Shown: in pieces, positions 1 to 7,770 of the stretch
How the letters are laid out: each line of letters begins with the position of its first letter
Position numbering within the stretch: position 1 is the stretch's first letter
Assembly (NCBI GenBank): GCA_945892985.1
Contig: CAMDDU010000053.1
Location: forward strand, 1 to 30,126
DNA length: 30,126 nucleotides
From: CAITSH01 sp945892985
GTDB lineage: Bacteria > Pseudomonadota > Gammaproteobacteria > Burkholderiales > SG8-39
Reading direction: 5' to 3'
Notes under the pieces: generated by a model
The model's input: the letters and a program-made list of their open reading frames with translations, nothing else
Database searches by the model: none
What the model was told of the DNA's origin: nothing
Position numbers and translations under genes: made by a program

Positions 1-107
1 AAGGACTGAACAACAAGATTCGCGTCATCCAGCGACGCGCATACGGACTGCGCGACCAAGAATATCTGCGGCTCAAGATCCTCACTTGCATGCTCCCAGC
101 GATCTAA
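1..107 (+). CDS. ISL3-family (IS204/IS1001/IS1096/IS1165) transposase, C-terminal end only
   Basis: The frame starting at base 3 reads GLNNKIRVIQRRAYGLRD, then QEYLRLKILTCMLPAI and a TAA stop at 105-107. The 'G-x-NNKI+V' block followed by 'RAYG..D.EYLRLK' is the C-terminal signature of the DDE transposases of the ISL3 group. Only 34 residues are visible; the rest of the gene and the catalytic residues lie left of the window, so whether the element is intact cannot be judged. It reads towards the YccA-like gene at 389. The family call rests on recall of the C-terminal motif. Confidence 0.75.
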   Translation, partial: GLNNKIRVIQRRAYGLRDQEYLRLKILTCMLPAI

Positions 108-119
108 AATGACTCAAAA

Positions 120-145
120 TGACCCACTCACTTTGCAGAAGACCC
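120..145. repeat. Candidate right inverted-repeat end of the ISL3-type element
   Basis: Just past the transposase stop the sequence ...CACTTTGCAGAAGACCC ends at 145. Read on the minus strand it starts GGGTCTTCTGCAAAGTG, which resembles the GG-TCTT-type tips of ISL3-family elements. The left end is outside the window, so the pair and any 8-bp target duplication cannot be checked. Confidence 0.45.
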
Positions 146-388
146 ACAAAAGTTAAACCCCTCCCCCTTCCAAAGGCGTTCGGGCCCGACTGGGCCGGGC
201 CGGACGCCATGCGCAGCTTCAAAACACTTTGCCAATGCGCAGCAAAATTTTATCGCATCGCTTTTCTCGCATTAAGCTTTGTAATACAAGGCGTTTTTTT
301 GCGCGATCAGGGCAGGATTCTGTTGCAACTTTTACGGATTTGACCTAGTCTAATCGTAGTCACAGCAACGTACCCAAGGAGGCCTCTA

Positions 389-1099
389 GTGCAACCAGAT
401 TTGCAATCCGTACAGAACCCAATTTCAGTTGGCGACGCAGCGCAGGACATCGCAAGCCGCCAGCACAAAGTGTTGCGCAACACCTACACGCTGCTCGCGG
501 TGTCGCTCATTCCAACGGCCATTGGTGCCGCTATCGGCAGCAACATCAACATGGGCTTCATGCGCTCCAGCCCCATCATCTCGTTCATCGCCATCATGGC
601 GGTGTTCTTCGGTTGGATCTGGGTGATCGAAAAGAACCGGGAATCCTCGCTTGGCGTCGTCCTGTTGCTCGGCTTCACCATGTTCCTCGGCGTGCTGCTC
701 GGCCCTTTGCTTCAAAGCGTACTCGGCCTCAAGAACGGCGGGCAACTTGTGATGATGGCCGCCGGCGGCACCGCTGCGGTTTTCGCGGTGATGTCCGGCA
801 TCGCCACCACGACCAAGCGCGATCTGAGCAGCATGGGCAGCTTTCTTACCATAGGCGTGGTGGTGATCATGCTTGCGGTGGTGGCCAATCTGTTCTTCGC
901 CAGCCCCGTGCTGCATTTGGTCATCCTGTCGGGCTTTGTGCTGCTCTCCTCGGCCATGATCCTGTGGCAGGTCAACAGTATCGTCAAGGGCGGCGAGACC
1001 AACTACATCTCGGCCACGCTGACCCTGTACATCTCGATCTACAACCTGTTCTCCAGCCTGCTGCAGTTGCTTGGCATCATTGGCGGCGACCGCGACTGA
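389..1099 (+). CDS. yccA: Bax inhibitor-1 / YccA family inner-membrane protein
   Basis: A 236-residue polytopic membrane protein. After a hydrophilic N-terminus of about 30 residues it shows about seven hydrophobic helices and ends with a short charged tail (GGDRD). This is the length and layout of the BI-1/YccA/YbhL family (UPF0005). E. coli YccA is a substrate and modulator of the membrane protease FtsH; that role here is inferred from family only. The start is GTG at 389, chosen because a strong ribosome site AAGGAGG lies at 376-382, 6 bases upstream. It is the only plus-strand gene before the long minus-strand block and converges on rlmD, sharing a hairpin terminator with it. Its upstream region (about 146-388) lies between the IS end and the gene; no convincing promoter was assigned there. 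Confidence 0.87.
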   Translation: MQPDLQSVQNPISVGDAAQDIASRQHKVLRNTYTLLAVSLIPTAIGAAIGSNINMGFMRSSPIISFIAIMAVFFGWIWVIEKNRESSLGVVLLLGFTMFLGVLLGPLLQSVLGLKNGGQLVMMAAGGTAAVFAVMSGIATTTKRDLSSMGSFLTIGVVVIMLAVVANLFFASPVLHLVILSGFVLLSSAMILWQVNSIVKGGETNYISATLTLYISIYNLFSSLLQLLGIIGGDRD

Positions 1100-1120
1100 T
1101 CCTCACACCATTCAGGCAAT

Positions 1121-1152
1121 AAAAAGGCGGCGTTGCGCCGCCTTTTTATTTT
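1121..1152. terminator. Bidirectional hairpin terminator between yccA and rlmD
   Basis: AAAAAGGCGGC-gttg-cGCCGCCTTTTT forms a GC-rich stem flanked by an A-run on one side and a T-run (TTTTTATTTT) on the other, so it can stop transcripts from both converging genes. Its right edge touches the rlmD stop codon. Confidence 0.88.
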
Positions 1153-2456
1153 CAGGCCGGCTTTTTCTGGCGCTCGAACAGCGCGATGGACTCGACGTGC
1201 GACGTATGCGGAAACATATTGATCACGCCTGCCGCGACCAACTCATAGCCTTTTTCATGCACTAGAAAACCCGCATCGCGCGCCAGCGTCGCCGGATCGC
1301 AGGACACGTAAACAATCCTGCTCGGCCCGTCATCACCGATTGCCCTGAGCAATTCGACAGCCCCCTCGCGCGGCGGGTCGATCAGCAACTTATCAAACCG
1401 CGGCAAGGCCTGACAGGACGCCTCGACAAAAAGATTGGCCACGGCGAATCGAGCACGGGAGCCCAGGCCGTTTGCAAGGGCATTGCGCTCGCCCTTCCCA
1501 ACCAGTTGTGCATTCCCCTCCACGCCGAGCACATCGGCGCCACACGCTGCGATCGGCAGCGTGAAGTTACCAAGGCCGCAAAACATATCGCCTATCAACT
1601 CGCCGGGCCGGGGATCAAGCAGGCCGATGGCCCGCCTGACCATAACCCTGTTGATCGCCTGATTTACCTGCGTAAAATCAGTGGGTGAAAACTCCAGGGA
1701 CACACCGAACTCTGGCAGCGAATAGTCCAAGCGGGGCGCGTCAAGCGGCCAGAACGGGTAGGCCGTGTCGGGCCCCTTGGGTTGCAGCCATATCTGCAGC
1801 TTATTGGCCTCGGCAAACGCCCGCAACATGACCGCATCGCCCTCGCCCACGGCCTCAAGATTTCGGAACACCAATACGCTGACATGCTCGCCGATCGCCA
1901 CTTCAATTTGCGGTATGCATTCACGCATGGCGAGCGAGCCGATCAGATCACGCAAGGGGACAAGCAAAGCGGACAAAAATTCGGGCAACACCTCGCAGCT
2001 GTCCATGTCTGCGACAAAACTGCTTTTGCGCTCGTGAAATCCAACCAGGACCTTGTCCTTCTTGACGACAAAGCGCGCGCTCATCCGCGCCCTCTCGCGA
2101 TACCCCCAGGCGGGGCCATAAATAGGCGCCAGCATTCGACCCGCCCTGACCTTGCCGATATGCCAGAGATTGTCCTCGAGAACGCGCTGTTTGGCCGCGA
2201 CCTGGGCGCGTGGCTCCAGGTGCTGCATCGAGCACCCACCGCAAACACCAAAGTGGGCGCAACGCGGCGTGACACGTTCGCCGCTGGCGCGCTCTACTGA
2301 ATTGACCTGCGCAATTTCGTAACTGGGCTTTTTCCTATAGGAGGTGAAATGCACCACCTCCCCGGCCAACGCCCCTTCGATGAATATAGTCTTGCCATCG
2401 ACGCGTGCCACGCCGCGGCCTTCCCGGTCCAGGGATTCGATATGTGCCAAAGTCAT
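1152..2456 (-). CDS. rlmD: 23S rRNA (uracil-1939-C5)-methyltransferase RlmD
   Basis: SAM-dependent enzyme that makes m5U1939 in 23S rRNA (family: RlmD/RumA). The 434 residues begin with a TRAM domain (about 1-55). Four iron-sulfur cysteines follow the family pattern: C66, C72, C75 (CAHFGVCGGC) and C154. The Rossmann methyltransferase part shows the SAM loop DMFCGLGNFTLP, the LLIDPPREG motif, the catalytic nucleophile C386 in YVSCDPATLARD and the C-terminal NMFPHTSHVE block with the general base. Length matches the family (about 430). Start is the ATG at 2454-2456, only 5 bases after the stop of the exonuclease gene, so the two are probably co-transcribed and translationally coupled. Everything diagnostic is present; RlmC or TrmA-like paralogues are less likely because of the TRAM domain and length. 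Confidence 0.95.
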   Translation of the reverse strand: MTLAHIESLDREGRGVARVDGKTIFIEGALAGEVVHFTSYRKKPSYEIAQVNSVERASGERVTPRCAHFGVCGGCSMQHLEPRAQVAAKQRVLEDNLWHIGKVRAGRMLAPIYGPAWGYRERARMSARFVVKKDKVLVGFHERKSSFVADMDSCEVLPEFLSALLVPLRDLIGSLAMRECIPQIEVAIGEHVSVLVFRNLEAVGEGDAVMLRAFAEANKLQIWLQPKGPDTAYPFWPLDAPRLDYSLPEFGVSLEFSPTDFTQVNQAINRVMVRRAIGLLDPRPGELIGDMFCGLGNFTLPIAACGADVLGVEGNAQLVGKGERNALANGLGSRARFAVANLFVEASCQALPRFDKLLIDPPREGAVELLRAIGDDGPSRIVYVSCDPATLARDAGFLVHEKGYELVAAGVINMFPHTSHVESIALFERQKKPA

Positions 2457-2461
2457 GATGA

Positions 2462-3244
2462 TCAGGCCGGCCAGGCGGCAAGAAACTCTTGCCAGTGTTT
2501 TTCAGGCGATGTCGAAAGCGTAGCGCGCAACAACGCGATTTCACGCGCGTAGGCCGCCCCGTCTATGGCCCCGCGCATGAGTTGGTAACGCAGAAACACC
2601 AAATAGGTGTTGGCAACGTCTGTTTCGCAATACGCCCGAATCTCCGCAAGCCGGCCTTCCTCGTAGGCTTGCCATACCTTGGATCCGTCCATGCCAAGCT
2701 TTCCAGGAAAACCAATCAGTTTGGCCAACTCGTCCAGCGGCACGTTATTGCGCGCTTGGTACATCGCCAGCAAATCCATCAGGTCGAGATGACGGCTATG
2801 GTAGCGGCTGATGTAATTGTTCCACTTGAACTCCCGGTCATCCTCACCCATGTCCCAGTAACGCGGTGCGCTAATGCCGTGAATCAGCCCGCGATAGTGC
2901 AACACCGGCAGGTCAAAGCCGCCGCCGTTCCAGGACACCAGTTGCGGCGTGTATTTTTCGATGCCGTCAAAAAACCGTCGGAGCAGCGCTTCCTCCGTGT
3001 CTGCGGGAGTCCCCAGGGACCAGACACGAATGCTGTCCCCTTCGCGCAACGCGCAGGCAATGGAGGCGACCCGCTGCATGTGTGGCGGCAAAAAATCACT
3101 TCCGCTCGCAGTGGCTGCGCGACGGCGCTGAAAAGCAATTTCAGCAATGTCCGCATCGGAAACCTGCGCGTCCATATCCCACAGGCGGCGCAATCCGGAC
3201 ACATCGGGAACGGTTTCAATATCAAACACAAGTACGGGGGTCAT
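2462..3244 (-). CDS. Predicted 3'-5' exonuclease (PolB-like DEDD exonuclease)
   Basis: A 260-residue protein beginning MTPVLVFDIETVPD. The DxE of motif I (FDIET) is at residues 8-10, motif II-like WNGGGFDLPVL lies in the middle, and a C-terminal YCETDV supplies the last acidic residue. This fits the stand-alone DNA_pol_B_exo2-type exonucleases found widely in beta- and gammaproteobacteria; their physiological substrate is not well established. An in-frame start 13 codons further upstream (3283) exists, but the protein family starts just before the DxE motif, so the ATG at 3242-3244 is preferred. It sits 137 bp after cysM, a gap filled by the dyad structures at 3299-3390, and is coupled to rlmD downstream. 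Confidence 0.85.
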   Translation of the reverse strand: MTPVLVFDIETVPDVSGLRRLWDMDAQVSDADIAEIAFQRRRAATASGSDFLPPHMQRVASIACALREGDSIRVWSLGTPADTEEALLRRFFDGIEKYTPQLVSWNGGGFDLPVLHYRGLIHGISAPRYWDMGEDDREFKWNNYISRYHSRHLDLMDLLAMYQARNNVPLDELAKLIGFPGKLGMDGSKVWQAYEEGRLAEIRAYCETDVANTYLVFLRYQLMRGAIDGAAYAREIALLRATLSTSPEKHWQEFLAAWPA

Positions 3245-3298
3245 AAGATGCCCAAAATCGTCAACAAGGCAGCGTAGCAACACTGCGCGGAAAAATAC

Positions 3299-3390
3299 CC
3301 GGAATGAATCGGAGCATCAGCTGGAAACCCGCGCCAGGCAAGGCTTTCCAGCTTATGAGCCAAAAAAAGGCGACAAGGAATTCATTCCGG
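3299..3390. repeat. Nested dyad: 11-bp outer inverted repeat around an inner stem-loop
   Basis: CCGGAATGAAT at 3299-3309 is perfectly complementary to ATTCATTCCGG at 3380-3390. The right arm covers the cysM stop region. Inside lies the separate stem-loop 3319-3353. On the minus strand (the transcribed strand) the outer stem is followed by GTATTTTT, so the whole could be a large, branched 3' structure of the cysM transcript. Confidence 0.6.
3319..3353 (+). repeat. REP-like stem-loop, copy 1
   Basis: AGCTGGAAA (3319-3327) pairs perfectly with TTTCCAGCT (3345-3353) around a 17-base loop. Its left half CTGGAAACCCGCGCCAG (3321-3337) recurs with one change on the minus strand at 14586-14570, inside another stem-loop of the same design. 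This suggests a dispersed intergenic repeat. Confidence 0.6.
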
Positions 3391-4293
3391 AAACACACCA
3401 GTGGATAAATAGCGGTCACCCCGGTCGCAGACAATCGACACAATCGTCGCGTTCTTGATATCCACCGCAATGCGCAACGCCACCACCATGGCGCCGCCGG
3501 CCGAAATACCGCAGAAAATACCCTCCTCGCGGGCGAGTCGGCGGGTCATGTCCTCGGCCTCGGCCTGACTGACATATTCAATCGAATCAACCATGGTTTT
3601 GTCGTAGATGGCGGGGAGATACGCCTCCGGCCATTTGCGAATTCCCGGTATCTGCGAGCCTTCGGTTGGCTGCGCACCTATCACTTGAACGGCAGGATTT
3701 TTTTCTTTCAGGAAACGCGACACCCCCATGATCGTTCCGGTCGTACCCATGCTGGATACGAAATGGGTTACAGCACCACCGGTATCCCTCCAGATTTCCG
3801 GGCCGGTAGTTTCGTAATGTGCAAGCGGATTATCCGGATTGCCAAATTGGTCAAGAATCACGCCCTTGCCCTGGCCGCGCATCTGCTCGGCAAGGTCGCG
3901 TGAAGATTCCATACCCCCGGCCTTTGGCGTGAGAATAATCTGTGCTCCGTAGGCGCGCATGGTTTGCCGCCGTTCGACGGAAAGATGTTCGGGCATGATC
4001 AGGATCATGCGATAACCCTTGATGGCAGCCGCCATTGCCAGCGCAATGCCGGTATTGCCGCTGGTCGCTTCAATCAGCGTGTCGCCCGGCTTGATCGTCC
4101 CCCGCCGCTCTGCGTGCCGGATCATCGAGAGCGCAGGCCTGTCCTTGACTGAACCGGCGGGGTTGTCGCCCTCCATCTTGCCCAGGATGACGTTGCCGTT
4201 TTTTTCAACTTGCAGACCCGGGGTACGCGTCAACCGTATGAGCGGAGTCCCTCCCACCAAATCTTCAATCGTCTTGTACTTGACTGTCGCCAT
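3382..4293 (-). CDS. cysM: Cysteine synthase B (O-acetylserine sulfhydrylase B)
   Basis: PLP-dependent fold-type II enzyme that makes cysteine from O-acetylserine and sulfide or thiosulfate. The 303-residue protein starts MATVKYKTIEDLVGGTPLIRL. The PLP lysine is K50 in NPAGSVKDRPA, followed by the substrate loop EATSGNTGIALA, the SSMGTTGTIMG phosphate loop and GISAGGAM. CysM rather than CysK is favoured by its short length, the RPALSMI version of the PLP-lysine block and the EYVSQAEA region. The open frame extends 50 codons further upstream into the hldD 3' end; the ATG at 4291-4293 is chosen by homology and a modest AGGGTG site. The hldD stop is 58 bp upstream. The same hldD-cysM adjacency is seen in other betaproteobacteria (from memory). 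Confidence 0.93.
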   Translation of the reverse strand: MATVKYKTIEDLVGGTPLIRLTRTPGLQVEKNGNVILGKMEGDNPAGSVKDRPALSMIRHAERRGTIKPGDTLIEATSGNTGIALAMAAAIKGYRMILIMPEHLSVERRQTMRAYGAQIILTPKAGGMESSRDLAEQMRGQGKGVILDQFGNPDNPLAHYETTGPEIWRDTGGAVTHFVSSMGTTGTIMGVSRFLKEKNPAVQVIGAQPTEGSQIPGIRKWPEAYLPAIYDKTMVDSIEYVSQAEAEDMTRRLAREEGIFCGISAGGAMVVALRIAVDIKNATIVSIVCDRGDRYLSTGVFPE

Positions 4294-4351
4294 ATCACCC
4301 TGCACCCTGCAAAAATAGGGCTCACCCGGACCCGCCGGCTGGCCGGAATAA

Positions 4352-5365
4352 CTATGCCGCCGGCCCCGCCGCCTCGAGCAAGCCACCAACATAGTGGGCG
4401 ACCCCCTCCTCCACGCTGAGGAATGGCAAAACGTATCCCGCATGGCGCAGCGCCGTCACGTCGGCCTGCGTGAAACTCTGGTATTTCCCCTTCAGTTGCT
4501 CGGGGAAGCTGATGTACTCAATAAGCCCCTGCGAGGTCATGTCTTCCAGCGACAAGGCCGGCTTTGCCTCGTGTCGCCGGTAGGCGTTGATCACCGCCGC
4601 CGCAACATCGTTAAAGGCTTGCGCGCGACCGGTGCCGGCGTTGAAGATGCCCGATGTTTCGGGATGATCGAGAAAATGAAGATTGACCCTGATCACATCC
4701 TCGACCGCAATGAAGTCCCGCACCTGCTGGCCGTTACCATAACCGTCGCTGCCTTCGAACAGACGCACCTTGCCGCTGTCACGGAGTTGATTCAGGCCGT
4801 GCCAGGCGACCGAAGCCATGCGGCCCTTGTGCGACTCGTTTCGTCCGTATACGTTGAAATAACGGAACCCGGCTATCTGCGAACCGGCGTCGGCAAAACG
4901 CCGGCGTACCGCCTGGTCGAATAAAAACTTTGAATAGCCGTAAACATTGAGCGGCGACTCGCAAGCACGCTCCTCGCGAAAGACCCTGCCTGCGCCGTAA
5001 ACCGCGGCTGAAGACGCATAGATGAAGGGCACTTCCTCATCAATGCAAAATTCGAGCAGCGATAAGGAATAGCGGTAATTGTTCTCCATCATGTAGCGGC
5101 CATCCGTCTCCATGGTGTCGGAGCAGGCGCCCTGGTGCATCACCGCATCAAGGCCGCCGTCGAACTCGCCGCGTTGCATGCGCTCAAGAAAATCCGTCTT
5201 GTCCATAAACTCGGCGATATCGCAATCCACGAGATTGCGGAACTTATCCGCACGCGTAAGATTGTCCACCGCGATGATATTGGTCACTCCGCGGTCATTG
5301 AGCGCCCGCACGAGATTGGATCCGATAAAGCCGGCTGCGCCGGTCACAACAATATAACTAGCCAT
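4352..5365 (-). CDS. hldD: ADP-L-glycero-D-manno-heptose 6-epimerase
   Basis: Short-chain dehydrogenase-type epimerase that converts ADP-D-glycero- to ADP-L-glycero-D-manno-heptose, the last step in making the inner-core LPS heptose donor. The 337 residues open with the nucleotide-binding TGAAGFIGSNLV loop (8-19); the catalytic Y142xxxK146 lies in NVYGYSKFLFD, after the ASSAAVYG strand. HldD hallmarks include NLTRADKF near 35-42 and the FRYFNVYG block. Length is slightly above E. coli (310). It is 25 bp downstream of rfaE1, which supplies an earlier step of the same pathway; ugd is next in line. Start ATG at 5363-5365. Confidence 0.95.
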   Translation of the reverse strand: MASYIVVTGAAGFIGSNLVRALNDRGVTNIIAVDNLTRADKFRNLVDCDIAEFMDKTDFLERMQRGEFDGGLDAVMHQGACSDTMETDGRYMMENNYRYSLSLLEFCIDEEVPFIYASSAAVYGAGRVFREERACESPLNVYGYSKFLFDQAVRRRFADAGSQIAGFRYFNVYGRNESHKGRMASVAWHGLNQLRDSGKVRLFEGSDGYGNGQQVRDFIAVEDVIRVNLHFLDHPETSGIFNAGTGRAQAFNDVAAAVINAYRRHEAKPALSLEDMTSQGLIEYISFPEQLKGKYQSFTQADVTALRHAGYVLPFLSVEEGVAHYVGGLLEAAGPAA

Positions 5366-5390
5366 GGGTGAATTCTAGCAGGCTGTCGGC

Positions 5391-6335
5391 CTAGCCCACT
5401 CCGGCAAGTGCCGCAGACAGTTCCTGCGGCCGTGCAACAGCGGTTCCCAGCTTGCCCACGACTATTCCGGCCGCCAGATTGGCGACGTGCATCGCGTCGG
5501 CAAGCGTCGCGCCGCAACCGAGCATCGCCGCCAGCACCGCGATCACGGTGTCCCCGGCGCCGCTCACGTCAAACACCTCGCGCGCCTTGGCCGGTTCGTG
5601 CAAAACACCGCTTGCCTCAAACAAGGACATGCCCTCTTCGCTGCGCGTAACCAGAAGCGCCGAGACACCAAGCGTCTCGCGCAAAGCCTGCGCCTTTGCC
5701 AGAAGCTCGGTCTCCGACGCCCAGCGTCCAACCACCTCCCTGAGTTCACTGCGGTTTGGCGTTACCACGGTGGCACCGTGATATTTGGAATAATCATCGC
5801 CCTTCGGATCGACCAGCACCAGCTTGTTCTGCGACCGCGCAAGACTGATCATCTGGGCAATATGCGTAAGTCCGCCCTTACCATAATCGGACAGGATGAC
5901 CACGTCACAATCGTTCAGGAGCGTCTTGTATTCGGCCAATTTTCCGAGCAGGACCTCGTGGCTTGGGCTCGTCTCAAAATCAATGCGCATAAGTTGCTGC
6001 TGTCGCCCGAGCACACGCAGTTTGACTGTCGTGTCGATCGAAGCATCCTTGTGGAGAAAGGCATTAACCCCTTCCCCCTCCACCAGGGTCTTTAAACTGC
6101 GTCCCGCTTCGTCGTCGCCAACCACCGACAGCAGCACCGTACGCACACCCAGCGCGGCGGCGTTGCGCGCGACATTGGCCGCGCCACCCGGACGCTCCTC
6201 AGTGCGCTCTACCTTGACGATAGGGACCGGCGCCTCGGGCGATATCCGGTTCACCTCGCCGAACCAGTAACGATCCAACATCACATCCCCAACCACCAGC
6301 AGTCGGGCCTTGGAAAAATCGGGAAGCTTGCTCAT
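5391..6335 (-). CDS. rfaE1: D-glycero-beta-D-manno-heptose-7-phosphate kinase (single-domain)
   Basis: PfkB/ribokinase-type kinase that phosphorylates heptose 7-phosphate at C1. The 314 residues begin MSKLPDFSKARLLVVGDVML. The kinase signature GGAANVARNAAALG lies in the N-terminal third, and the C-terminal anion hole and base are DVSGAGDT with D262 as likely catalytic base. The cytidylyltransferase half found in fused HldE of E. coli is absent, so an RfaE2/HldC partner should be encoded elsewhere. The ATG at 6333-6335 is chosen over an upstream in-frame start at 6422 because a GAGGA site precedes it and the upstream start would lie inside ugd. The spacer to ugd is 10 bp, so the genes are surely co-transcribed. 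Confidence 0.93.
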   Translation of the reverse strand: MSKLPDFSKARLLVVGDVMLDRYWFGEVNRISPEAPVPIVKVERTEERPGGAANVARNAAALGVRTVLLSVVGDDEAGRSLKTLVEGEGVNAFLHKDASIDTTVKLRVLGRQQQLMRIDFETSPSHEVLLGKLAEYKTLLNDCDVVILSDYGKGGLTHIAQMISLARSQNKLVLVDPKGDDYSKYHGATVVTPNRSELREVVGRWASETELLAKAQALRETLGVSALLVTRSEEGMSLFEASGVLHEPAKAREVFDVSGAGDTVIAVLAAMLGCGATLADAMHVANLAAGIVVGKLGTAVARPQELSAALAGVG

Positions 6336-6345
6336 CGGGCTGTCC

Positions 6346-7668
6346 TCAAAGTCGCCCGATGGCGTAATACTCAAGACCGTGACGACGGACCTCCGCCGGC
6401 ACATAGAGATTCCGGCCATCAAACACCGCCGGTGTTTTTAAACTGGCCTTGATTGCCTTGAAATCAGGGCTGCGAAACTCCTTCCACTCGGTCACGATGG
6501 CCAGCACATCGGCCCCCTCTAGCGCAGACATCGGCGAACTGGCATAGCGAATTCGACTGTTCTCTCCAAATACATGCCTCGCCTCGGGCATGGCGACCGG
6601 ATCGTATGTCGTCACAATCGCACCGCGTCGCAACAGGCTCTCGATCAACACACGGCTGGGCGCCTCGCGCATGTCATCGGTGTTGGGTTTGAAAGCAAGC
6701 CCCCAAATGGCAATGTTGCGCCCGGTCAAATCCTCCCCGAGGTAGTGCGCGATCTTGGTCGCCAACACCTCCTTTTGCAGCCCGTTCACACGCTCAACGG
6801 CGTCAAGGATATGCAGCTGCATGCCGGAGGCGGTGGCGGTGCGCTGCAGCGCCTGCACGTCTTTCGGGAAGCACGAGCCGCCGTAGCCCACACCCGGATA
6901 AAGGAAATGGTATCCGATGCGCGGATCCGACCCGATGCCCCGGCGCACATCCTCAATGTCCGCCCCCACGCGCTCAGCCATGTTGGCGACTTCGTTCATA
7001 AAGGAAATTCGCGTCGCCAGCATCGCGTTTGCCGCATATTTGGTCAATTCCGCCGAGCGTATGCCCATAACGATGAGCCGGTCATGGTTGCGCTGAAACG
7101 GCGCGTAAAGGGCGCGCATGATCTGCGTTCCCCTCTCGTCTTCACTCCCGATAACGATGCGGTCGGGGCGCATGAAGTCCTCGATCGCCGCGCCCTCCTT
7201 GAGGAACTCCGGATTGGACACGACGGAGAAGGGCACATCCACACCACGCGTTTTCAGCTCCTCAGCTATGGCCGTGCGCACCTTTTCAGCCGTACCCACG
7301 GGCACCGTTGATTTGTCCACAATAAGCCGATACTCACCCATGGTGCGCCCGATGTTGCGCGCGGCAGCAATGACATACTTCAAGTCGGCGGAGCCGTCCT
7401 CATCTGAAGGGGTGCCTACGGCGATAAACTGCACCTCGCCAAACGCCACGCCAGCCTCGATGTCGTCGGAGAACTTGAGCCGCCCAGCGGCGCGATTGCG
7501 TTGCACCATCTCAAGCAGACCCGGTTCGTAGATGGGCAATCCCCCTTCATTGAGGGTACGGATCTTTTTCGCATCCACGTCGATACACAGCACATCATTG
7601 CCCACCTCGGCAAAGCATGCGCCGGTGACCAGGCCGACATAACCGGTGCCAACAATCGTAATCTTCAA
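6346..7668 (-). CDS. ugd: UDP-glucose 6-dehydrogenase
   Basis: NAD-dependent four-electron oxidation of UDP-glucose to UDP-glucuronate, a precursor of capsule, exopolysaccharide or LPS sugars. The 440 residues show the N-terminal Rossmann loop GTGYVGLVTGACFAE (7-21), the STVPVGT strand near 120-126, the catalytic C266 in GVGYGGSCFPKD and the C-terminal domain motif GLAFKPNTDDMREAPS. The start is TTG at 7666-7668: an AGGAG site sits 8 bases upstream, and the ATG a few bases before it (ATGAATTGA) opens a frame that stops at once, so the non-standard start is required. This may lower translation relative to neighbours. The spacer to lapB is 102 bp. Confidence 0.95.
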   Translation of the reverse strand: MKITIVGTGYVGLVTGACFAEVGNDVLCIDVDAKKIRTLNEGGLPIYEPGLLEMVQRNRAAGRLKFSDDIEAGVAFGEVQFIAVGTPSDEDGSADLKYVIAAARNIGRTMGEYRLIVDKSTVPVGTAEKVRTAIAEELKTRGVDVPFSVVSNPEFLKEGAAIEDFMRPDRIVIGSEDERGTQIMRALYAPFQRNHDRLIVMGIRSAELTKYAANAMLATRISFMNEVANMAERVGADIEDVRRGIGSDPRIGYHFLYPGVGYGGSCFPKDVQALQRTATASGMQLHILDAVERVNGLQKEVLATKIAHYLGEDLTGRNIAIWGLAFKPNTDDMREAPSRVLIESLLRRGAIVTTYDPVAMPEARHVFGENSRIRYASSPMSALEGADVLAIVTEWKEFRSPDFKAIKASLKTPAVFDGRNLYVPAEVRRHGLEYYAIGRL

Positions 7669-7770
7669 TTCATCACTCCTGATCGCAAAGTCGGTGGTGC
7701 GGGCACAGGTGGCGAAGACACATCTGGCGCGGCCGCACGGCTACTGCACGGATACTGCAAGAATGCATGC

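Noticed and set aside
119..343. 74-codon plus-strand frame between the IS end and yccA
   Set aside because: No ribosome site; spans the IS terminus and the yccA upstream region; no recognisable domain.
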